A stretch of DNA of 10,642 bases from Spirochaetaceae bacterium (GTDB taxonomy: Bacteria > Spirochaetota > Spirochaetia > Treponematales > Breznakiellaceae), in contig JAITNO010000008.1 in the NCBI GenBank assembly GCA_031290405.1, positions 1 to 10,642 on the forward strand, given 5' to 3'. The notes beneath the pieces were generated by a model that made no database searches, had not been told where the DNA came from, and saw only the letters and a program-made list of their open reading frames with translations. Numbering within the stretch: the first letter of the stretch is position 1; every line of letters starts with the position of its first letter. Made by a program: the position numbers and the translations under genes. Shown in pieces: positions 6,709 to 10,642 of this stretch.

Positions 6709-6933
6709 ATGGAATTTAATCCGTTAAGTGAATTTGACGCAAAACTGAGCCCAGAGGATGCGGCAAAAGCGCGGGCGCTGTACGAAAAGGAAAGCCTCAA
6801 GCTTAAGCTTAGGGCGATGCGGAAGGACGGCGGCGCGAAAACAAGCGGTGCGGGCGCCTTCAATCAGCCCATGACGGGCTCGAAGGTAAAGGCGCGCCCG
6901 CGCACGCCCAGACGCAGCGCCAAAAGAGGCTAG
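6709..6933 (+). CDS. small basic protein of unknown function
   Basis: I do not recognise this 74-residue protein. AAAGGAGAAGG lies just before the ATG, one of the best ribosome binding sites in the window, and a promoter candidate stands upstream, so it is probably real. Residues 1-45 look helical and charged (SPEDAAKARALYEKESLKLKL). From about 46 onward it is Gly/Ala/Pro/Arg/Lys-rich and probably disordered, ending KARPRTPRRSAKRG. The basic tail could bind nucleic acid or an acidic surface, which is only inference. No signal peptide or membrane segment is seen. A second small gene follows 28 bases after the stop and probably shares the transcript. Confidence 0.72.
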   Translation: MEFNPLSEFDAKLSPEDAAKARALYEKESLKLKLRAMRKDGGAKTSGAGAFNQPMTGSKVKARPRTPRRSAKRG

Positions 6934-6961
6934 GCGCCGCGCCCTGCGCCGGAGGATGGAT

Positions 6962-7252
6962 ATGAACGATTATTCATATGCTAAAATGTTTGATTTTGTC
7001 GCGAAGGCCTTGGAGCAAAACCCCAAAGACGAACAATATCAGAAGATTTTAAGCCTCATTATAGACAAAAAGTCTGCGTATGATTTGGAAATGCTGAACG
7101 CTCAAAAAGAAGCGCATCTTAACCAGCAAAACAATTACTTCAAATTTTGTATGCAAGACCTTGCCTTTAGGCAACAATGGGCCGTAGCTTCCCATGGAGG
7201 CAAAGATAGGGCGTTTGCGGAACACGCGGAACCGCTATACATAAGCCCATAA
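6962..7252 (+). CDS. small AT-rich gene, protein of unknown function
   Basis: The 96-residue soluble protein is not recognised. I start it at ATG 6962 because GGAGG (6951-6955) lies six bases before it; an in-frame ATG at 6956 would touch the ribosome binding site and add only two residues. Residues about 6-65 should be largely helical (YAKMFDFVAKALEQN, QYQKILSLIIDKKSAYDLEML), with many Gln and Asn, one Cys in FKFCMQD and no membrane segment. Its base composition differs sharply from its neighbours: bases 7021-7080 and 7081-7140 each contain 22 G+C of 60 (37%), against 41 of 60 (68%) in 7501-7560. That points to recent acquisition or to a gene with unusual codon use. It sits downstream of the basic 74-residue protein and tail-to-tail with the methyltransferase. 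Confidence 0.72.
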   Translation: MNDYSYAKMFDFVAKALEQNPKDEQYQKILSLIIDKKSAYDLEMLNAQKEAHLNQQNNYFKFCMQDLAFRQQWAVASHGGKDRAFAEHAEPLYISP

Positions 7253-7290
7253 TGAATTGCCTGTCCCTAAAGGACGATGCACAAGGCTGG

Positions 7291-7305
7291 GGGCGACGGT
7301 CGCCC
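7291..7305. terminator. palindrome between convergent genes
   Basis: GGGCGA (7291-7296) and TCGCCC (7300-7305) form a 6-bp stem with a 3-base loop, in the 57-base gap between the stop codons of the small gene and the methyltransferase. It has no T run on either side. The location suits a shared, possibly Rho-assisted, end for both transcripts. Confidence 0.35.
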
Positions 7306-7309
7306 GCGC

Positions 7310-8317
7310 TTACACCCTTATCAGATACGTCGCGGGCATCCGTCGACCGGCAAAGTCTTCGTCGCGAATCGCTTCGGTTATGTCGGCAAGCGACACGCCC
7401 GGGTGCGCCGCGCCAAACGCCGCGTCGTCCAACGCAAAGCCGCGCGCCTTCGCCGAAAAATACAGAACGCCCCCCTTCCCCAACACCGCGAGGCAGCCGT
7501 CCAACAGCCCCGCGCAATCGCGCCGCAGGTCAAGGACGCCCTCCATCTTCTTCGAGCGCGAAAAGACCGGCGGGTCGAGGATAACCATGTCGTAGCGCGC
7601 GCCCGCCCGCTCCGCCTGACGCAAAAACCGCACAACGTCCTCTCTGATGAAGGCGCACCGCGCCGCCACGCCGTTCAACGCACAATTGTCGCGCGCCCGC
7701 GCAAGGTAGGCGTTCGACAGATCCACCGAATCCACGCGCGCCGCGCCGCCGCACGCCGCCGCCACAGAAAACGCCCCCGTATAACAAAAGAGGTTCAACA
7801 CCCGTTTCCCGCTGGACTCCCGCAACACCGCCGCGCGCAGCTTCCGCAGGTCAAGAAACAAACCCGTGTCGATATAGTCCGACAGATTCACGCGCAAAGA
7901 ATACCCGTTTTCCCGAACAACCATGTCGAAACGCGCCGCCGCCAGCTTGTGATACTGAGGAGGCCCCGCGCCGCCGGCGCCGCCCGGCCGCTGCCGCTCC
8001 CGCATCTTGATGAAGATGCGCTCCCCCCCAATGCCCAGCGAGCGCGAAACCGCATTCCTCATGCGCTCCAGCCAGAGCCGCTCCTCATGAGCGTCCTTTT
8101 CGTAGGGCCTCGTGTACAACGCCCCCGCAATCGCCGCCTCCTCCCCCACGCCGTACCAGTCAAGCACAAGCGGCACTTCGGGAATGTCCCTGTCGTAAAG
8201 CCGGTAGGCCTCCACGCCCGTCCGGCGCGCCCATTTCGCAAGGTGCCGCCGCCGCTTCGCCAAACGATTGAAGAGCATCTCCGCCTGCCCGTCGTCCCTG
8301 CGGAGCCCCTCAGCCAA
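7310..8317 (-). CDS. RlmK-type class I SAM-dependent rRNA methyltransferase
   Basis: The protein resembles the C-terminal RlmK half of the E. coli RlmKL fusion, which makes m7G2069 in 23S rRNA; here it stands alone. The opening MLFNRLAKRRRHLAKWARRTGVEAYRLYD-type stretch (14-42), NLSDYIDTGLFLD (144-156), motif I NLFCYTGAFSV (175-185), motif II Asp199 in VDLSNAYL, and LDPPVFSRSKKM (247-258) are characteristic. A PUA domain as in RlmI is not evident. At 335 residues it is slightly longer than the RlmK domain. The start shown is TTG at 8317, chosen for GGGAGG six bases upstream; ATG 8278 (322 residues) also fits the family N-terminus but has a worse ribosome binding site. The TTG overlaps the end of the ABC gene by eight bases, so translation is probably coupled. 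The exact target base is inferred from the family. Confidence 0.85.
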   Translation of the reverse strand: MAEGLRRDDGQAEMLFNRLAKRRRHLAKWARRTGVEAYRLYDRDIPEVPLVLDWYGVGEEAAIAGALYTRPYEKDAHEERLWLERMRNAVSRSLGIGGERIFIKMRERQRPGGAGGAGPPQYHKLAAARFDMVVRENGYSLRVNLSDYIDTGLFLDLRKLRAAVLRESSGKRVLNLFCYTGAFSVAAACGGAARVDSVDLSNAYLARARDNCALNGVAARCAFIREDVVRFLRQAERAGARYDMVILDPPVFSRSKKMEGVLDLRRDCAGLLDGCLAVLGKGGVLYFSAKARGFALDDAAFGAAHPGVSLADITEAIRDEDFAGRRMPATYLIRV

Positions 8318-9881
8318 GATACGCCTCCCGAACAGACGGATCCCTCAACAGATCGGACGCCGGCCCGCTCTTAACAATCACACCCGTCTCCAGAACATAG
8401 GCGCGGCTGGCAATGCTCAACGCCCGATACGCATTCTGTTCCACCAACAGAATCGTCGTGCCCGCCGCGTTGATCCGCGCAACAATCGCAAAGATCTCGT
8501 CAACCAAAATCGGCGCAAGACCCATCGACGGCTCATCCAGAAGAAGAAGCGACGGCCTGGCCATCAACGCGCGCGCCATCGCCAGCATCTGCTGCTCGCC
8601 CCCCGAAAGCGTCCCGGCAACCTGCTTCAAGCGTTCCTTTAAGCGCGGAAACAAGCCATAGACCAACTCAAAATCACCCTTAACCTCGCCGTCCCTGCGG
8701 CAGTACGCCCCCATCTCCAGGTTGTCCCTCACACTTAAGTTGGCAAAAATCCGCCTGCCTTCGGGTACCTGCGCCAGAGACAAACCCACAATGCGGCTCG
8801 CGCTTAAAGCCGTAATGTCCCTTCCGTCAAAAACAACGCGCCCCCCGCCCTTCTTCACCAGACCCGACACCCCGTGCAGCGCCGTCGTCTTCCCCGCCCC
8901 ATTCGCCCCAATCAGCGTAACAACCTCCCCGCGCTTCACCTCAAAATCAACCCCATGCAACGCCTCGATGCCCCCATAACTCACCCGCAAACCCTTCACC
9001 GAAAGCAAAACCTCAGCGTGCGCCCCAGCCGCCCCGCCCCCCCGCGCCCGCCCCACCGCGCACGAAGAGCCCGCCGCCACGCCTGAGTCCGCTTCCACCA
9101 CGCCCAAGTACGCTTTAATCACCGCCCCATTCCGTTTAACATCCTCAGGCCCCCCCTGGGCAATAATCCGCCCATAGTCCAAGACAATCAGACGCTCGCA
9201 CACACCCATCACCAGACGCATATCATGCTCGATAAGGAGGATCGTTACGTGAAAGTCCCGCCGAATCGAGCCGATAAGCCGCATCAAATCAGCCGTCTCC
9301 TGCGGATTCATACCCGCAGCCGGCTCATCCAGCAGCAACAGCAGCGGATTCGACGCCAACGCGCGGACAATCTCCAGACGCCGCCGGTCGCCATAGGCCA
9401 GACTCCCCGCAAGCGCATCAGCCTTGTCGCCCATAGTAAAAAGCGAAAGCAATTCCTCCGCGCGCGCGCGCATCCGCGCCTCGTCCCTGCGAAAACGCCC
9501 CAGACGCAGAAGCGCGTCAAGCGGATTTTGGACCCGCGACCGGTGCAGCGCAATAAGAATGTTCTCACGAACGCTTAAGTTTCCAAAAAGCCTAATGTTC
9601 TGAAACGTACGCGCAATCCCCATCCCATTAAGCGCAGCAGGCGACCGCCCCGCAATATCCCTCGCCCCCCCAGTCCGCCCCCAAAAACACACCGCCCCCG
9701 AACTCGGCGCATAGATGCCCGAAAGCATATTGAAAATCGTCGTCTTCCCCGCCCCATTCGGCCCAATCAGCCCCACAAGCTCCCCCGCGCGCAATTCGCA
9801 CGAAAAGTCGCTCACCGCCCTCAGCCCCCCAAAAACAATCGACAAACCCGACGCCTTAAGAATCAAACCACGCTCATTCAT
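8310..9881 (-). CDS. livGF: fused LivG-LivF ABC transporter ATPase
   Basis: Two complete nucleotide-binding domains of the branched-chain amino acid (HAAT) family lie in one 523-residue chain. The LivG half (about 7-260) has Walker A GPNGAGKT (40-47), Q94, the signature LAYGD (161-165), Walker B LLLLDEP (181-187), the LivG-specific AAGMNP, and His219. A flexible Gly/Ala/Ser linker (about 261-290) follows. The LivF half (about 291-523) has Walker A GANGAGKT (325-332), VPEGRRIF, the signature LSGGEQQ (425-431), Walker B LLLLDEP (445-451) and the EQN typical of LivF in place of the switch His. The enzyme should power uptake of leucine/isoleucine/valine, other amino acids, amides or urea with a LivH/LivM permease pair, neither of which is in the window. 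The ATG has only GGGGG as a possible ribosome binding site. No signs of frameshift: the fusion reads through intact. It overlaps the downstream methyltransferase. Confidence 0.93.
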   Translation of the reverse strand: MNERGLILKASGLSIVFGGLRAVSDFSCELRAGELVGLIGPNGAGKTTIFNMLSGIYAPSSGAVCFWGRTGGARDIAGRSPAALNGMGIARTFQNIRLFGNLSVRENILIALHRSRVQNPLDALLRLGRFRRDEARMRARAEELLSLFTMGDKADALAGSLAYGDRRRLEIVRALASNPLLLLLDEPAAGMNPQETADLMRLIGSIRRDFHVTILLIEHDMRLVMGVCERLIVLDYGRIIAQGGPEDVKRNGAVIKAYLGVVEADSGVAAGSSCAVGRARGGGAAGAHAEVLLSVKGLRVSYGGIEALHGVDFEVKRGEVVTLIGANGAGKTTALHGVSGLVKKGGGRVVFDGRDITALSASRIVGLSLAQVPEGRRIFANLSVRDNLEMGAYCRRDGEVKGDFELVYGLFPRLKERLKQVAGTLSGGEQQMLAMARALMARPSLLLLDEPSMGLAPILVDEIFAIVARINAAGTTILLVEQNAYRALSIASRAYVLETGVIVKSGPASDLLRDPSVREAYLG

Positions 9882-9932
9882 GCCCCCAGCTTAAAACCCC
9901 CGCCCCATAATTTCAATAGAGAGGAGGCGCCA

Positions 9933-9952
9933 GCGCCACAGGGCGCCACAGG
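9933..9952. repeat. tandem 10-mer GCGCCACAGG, two copies
   Basis: Two adjacent copies of GCGCCACAGG (9933-9942, 9943-9952), followed by GCGCG. It sits about 50 bases upstream of the livGF start and merges into the hairpin-rich stretch. Confidence 0.6.
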
Positions 9953-10002
9953 CGCGTCTTGCGCCCTACGGGGCTAAGCCCTCAGCAATAGGCTTTTTAT
10001 CC

Positions 10003-10164
10003 GAGGGCCGCCCTCCCCAGCTGTCGGTTTTGTTTTCACAGAGAAGAGAAGAGGGGAGGAGGGGGGAGCCCCCCCCTCCGCGCGCACTTCGTTGCGCGCT
10101 ACCCCCCCAGCGGGGGGCGCCGCCCCCCGCAACGCCCCCCGCTGGGAGGCCTGAGGCCTCCCAG
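10003..10164. repeat. REP/BIME-like cluster of perfect GC hairpins
   Basis: Five inverted repeats follow each other. GAGGGC (10003-10008) pairs with GCCCTC (10010-10015). GGAGGGGGG (10058-10066) pairs with CCCCCCTCC (10071-10079) around AGCC. GCGCGCA (about 10080-10087) pairs with TGCGCGC (10093-10099). CCCAGCGGGGGGC (10106-10118) pairs over 13 bp with GCCCCCCGCTGGG (10134-10146), with an internal 9-bp alternative at 10110-10130. CTGGGAGGCC (10142-10151) pairs with GGCCTCCCAG (10155-10164) around TGA. The stems are perfect and far more regular than chance GC-rich DNA. The cluster looks like a repetitive extragenic element; copy number elsewhere in the genome cannot be seen here. Confidence 0.75.
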
Positions 10165-10200
10165 ACCCACCCGTAGCTTGGCGTCCTTCACGGTCGAAAG

Positions 10201-10215
10201 CCCCCCCAAAAAAAA
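10201..10215. repeat. C7A8 homopolymer run
   Basis: Seven C followed by eight A, directly before AAGCTTGACA. Both tracts are long enough to slip in replication. The minus strand reads T8 G7, so transcripts from the promoter at 10397-10424 would meet a U8 stretch here, although without a clear preceding hairpin. The run also lies immediately upstream of the plus-strand -35 box. Confidence 0.6.
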
Positions 10216-10217
10216 GC

Positions 10218-10246
10218 TTGACACGCCCGAAAATCTATGAGAGAAT
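10218..10246 (+). promoter_or_regulatory. plus-strand sigma70-type promoter candidate
   Basis: A perfect TTGACA (10218-10223) and GAGAAT (10241-10246, four of six) are separated by 17 bases, with an A8 tract just upstream. The predicted start is at about 10253, the A of an ATG. It faces the (CG)7 tract and the tandem array and converges on the stronger minus-strand promoter. Confidence 0.5.
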
Positions 10247-10252
10247 GGAAGC

Positions 10253-10411
10253 ATGGTGAGCATAAACCGTAAGACCTTAGCTATTGACTCTTCGCGCGCG
10301 CGCGCGAGGGGACGATGGAACGTACGAACGTACGAACGTACGAACGTACGAACGTACGAACGTACGAACGTACGAACGTACGAACGTACGAACGCGATTA
10401 TACTGGGCTAA
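10253..10411 (+). CDS. possible leaderless repeat ORF (doubtful)
   Basis: A 52-codon frame starts at the predicted start point of the plus-strand promoter. It reads a short non-repetitive head (MVSINRKTLAIDSSRARARGRW written in two parts: residues 1-14 MVSINRKTLAIDSS, then 15-22 RARARGRW), three perfect copies of NVRTYERT, and NAIILG before TAA. There is no ribosome binding site, and the head from residue 15 is the translation of the CG tract. An overlapping longer frame from ATG 10315 (102 codons, open to 10623) reads the same octapeptide and then plain spacer sequence. I think neither is likely to be a conserved protein, but the promoter makes the short one worth recording. Confidence 0.2.
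   Translation: MVSINRKTLAIDSSRARARGRWNVRTYERTNVRTYERTNVRTYERTNAIILG
10293..10306. repeat. (CG)7 alternating tract
   Basis: Fourteen bases of strictly alternating CG, a classical Z-DNA-prone sequence and a slippage-prone dinucleotide repeat. It lies 12 bases before the 8-mer array and between two converging promoter candidates. Confidence 0.75.
10319..10394. repeat. 8-bp tandem repeat array, 9.5 copies of AACGTACG
   Basis: Seventy-six bases are a perfect array: nine copies of AACGTACG and a final AACG. Each unit contains the palindrome CGTACG, so the array can form cruciform or slipped structures. Perfect identity between copies points to recent expansion and probable length variation. Because 8 leaves a remainder of 2 on division by 3, every plus-strand frame reads the same cyclic octapeptide (NVRTYERT). 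The predicted start of the minus-strand promoter lies inside the array, so copy number would change the 5' end of that transcript. Confidence 0.95.
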
Positions 10412-10424
10412 GTTTTCTTGTCAA
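10397..10424 (-). promoter_or_regulatory. near-consensus minus-strand sigma70 promoter
   Basis: Read on the minus strand, TTGACA (10424-10419) and TATAAT (10402-10397) are both perfect, separated by 16 bases, one less than the optimum. The predicted start is near 10390, in the tandem array. Transcription would cross the array, the (CG)7 tract and the hairpin cluster toward livGF, whose ATG is about 510 bases downstream. It is the strongest promoter-like sequence in the window. Phased A/T tracts lie upstream. Confidence 0.75.
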
Positions 10425-10426
10425 GT

Positions 10427-10463
10427 CCCCTGCGGTGGGGCGTTGCCGGATGGCGGCTTTTTT
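10427..10463 (+). terminator. weak plus-strand terminator candidate
   Basis: A CCCC/GGGG hairpin (10427-10430 with 10437-10440) and a second short stem GCCG/CGGC (10445-10448 with 10454-10457) are followed directly by T6 (10458-10463). It could end plus-strand transcripts coming from 10218 through the array. The stems are short, so the call is weak, and the same T runs also count as A-tracts behind the minus-strand promoter. Confidence 0.3.
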
Positions 10464-10503
10464 CGGCTTTTTTCACACTTTTCTTCTGAATTTTCTCAAT
10501 TTT
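10458..10503. promoter_or_regulatory. five phased A/T tracts (predicted bent DNA)
   Basis: TTTTTT at 10458-10463 and 10468-10473, TTTT at 10479-10482, and AATTTT at 10489-10494 and 10498-10503 have centres roughly 10, 10, 11 and 9 bases apart. Tracts in step with the helical repeat bend DNA. They lie about 70 to 110 bases upstream of the predicted minus-strand start, farther than a standard UP element, so a role in activation or wrapping is inference. The first two form an exact repeat of CGGCTTTTTT (10454-10463, 10464-10473). Confidence 0.6.
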
Positions 10504-10642
10504 CTCGATATTGCGGGCTCAAGTCTCGTGTTGCGGGCGTCTTTTCCTGCGGCGTGTGGGGGGGGCTTTTTGGGGTTTCCGCGCGGCTGGGCGGTGGGCG
10601 CGGCGTGGGGTTTTGCCGCGTGAGGGGGTGTGGGCGGTTTGG
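10504..10642. other. right-edge GC-rich stretch without a recognised gene
   Basis: No recognisable protein, ribosome binding site or RNA gene. The plus strand is strongly G-rich (for example a G8 run near 10558-10565) and the minus strand correspondingly C-rich. Any gene to the right of the window could begin or end beyond this point. Confidence 0.4.

Larger units (their letters stand above)
9882..10252. other. hairpin-rich non-coding region upstream of livGF
   Basis: There is no credible gene on either strand. The region contains a twofold direct repeat (GCGCCACAGG at 9933-9942 and 9943-9952), AGCC/GGCT flanking a short loop before TTTTT (about 9977-9998), and then a dense chain of GC-rich inverted repeats (10003-10164). 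It ends with a C7A8 run (10201-10215) and a plus-strand promoter candidate. No clear livGF promoter stands next to its ATG, so livGF may be expressed from further upstream, possibly from the strong minus-strand promoter at 10397-10424. Confidence 0.55.

Noticed and set aside
6552..6863. Minus-strand frame of 103 codons with a hydrophobic stretch, antisense to the 74-residue gene
   Set aside because: No ribosome binding site. Its hydrophobic part is the antisense of the promoter and leader, and its repeats are the 21-base repeats translated. The plus-strand gene has a far better start.
7252..8374. Long Arg/Pro-rich plus-strand frames opposite the methyltransferase and livGF
   Set aside because: They are GC-rich shadows of confidently identified minus-strand genes and lack starts or family features.
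10051..10255. Minus-strand frame of about 54 codons from an ATG near 10258, reading Gly/Arg/Pro-rich sequence
   Set aside because: It is mostly the hairpin cluster in translation, with no ribosome binding site or recognisable domain.
10315..10623. Plus-strand 102-codon frame beginning with the octapeptide repeat
   Set aside because: No ribosome binding site, it runs across the minus-strand promoter and T tracts, and its hydrophobic part is simply translated T-rich DNA. Kept only as a note under the short leaderless frame.

Overview
The window most likely comes from a GC-rich, Gram-negative-type (diderm) bacterium. A spirochaete related to Treponema is my best guess. It is an inference from the membrane-anchored HtrA with its loose, Cys-containing signal end, the phosphatidylethanolamine genes, and the hairpin- and VNTR-rich spacers. 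No rRNA, tRNA or taxonomic marker gene is present, so the assignment stays tentative. No insertion sequence, phage gene, CRISPR array or tRNA was recognised.

Layout. Bases 1-293 are AT-richer and show no gene. Next comes a minus-strand pair, htrA (DegP-like periplasmic protease, 2548 to 1019) followed by a PHP-domain phosphoesterase (1022 to 294), joined by an ATGA stop/start overlap. A 303-base divergent spacer separates htrA from a plus-strand pair: folE2 (zinc-type GTP cyclohydrolase, 2852-3649) and an M20 zinc peptidase/deacylase (3662-4903). This pair meets, stop codon on stop codon, a minus-strand phospholipid operon, psd (6415 to 5777) then pssA (5775 to 4900), which makes phosphatidylserine and decarboxylates it to phosphatidylethanolamine. 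A second divergent spacer carries 21-bp-period repeats and leads to two small plus-strand genes of unknown function (6709-6933 and 6962-7252); the second is clearly AT-richer than its neighbours. Last comes a minus-strand pair, a fused LivG-LivF ABC ATPase (9881 to 8310) overlapping a stand-alone RlmK-type rRNA methyltransferase (8317 to 7310).

The right end (9882-10642) has no convincing protein gene but is dense in structure. It holds a cluster of perfect GC-rich hairpins, a C7A8 run, a plus-strand TTGACA promoter candidate, a (CG)7 tract, and a 9.5-copy tandem array of the 8-mer AACGTACG. A near-perfect minus-strand sigma70-type promoter has its predicted start inside the array, and behind that promoter lie five A/T tracts spaced about 10 bp apart. 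This converging-promoter/tandem-repeat locus is the most unusual thing in the window. The other notable points are the Ser-Ser processing site in Psd, where Gly-Ser is usual, the LivG-LivF fusion without visible permease genes, and the phased repeats upstream of the two orphan small genes.
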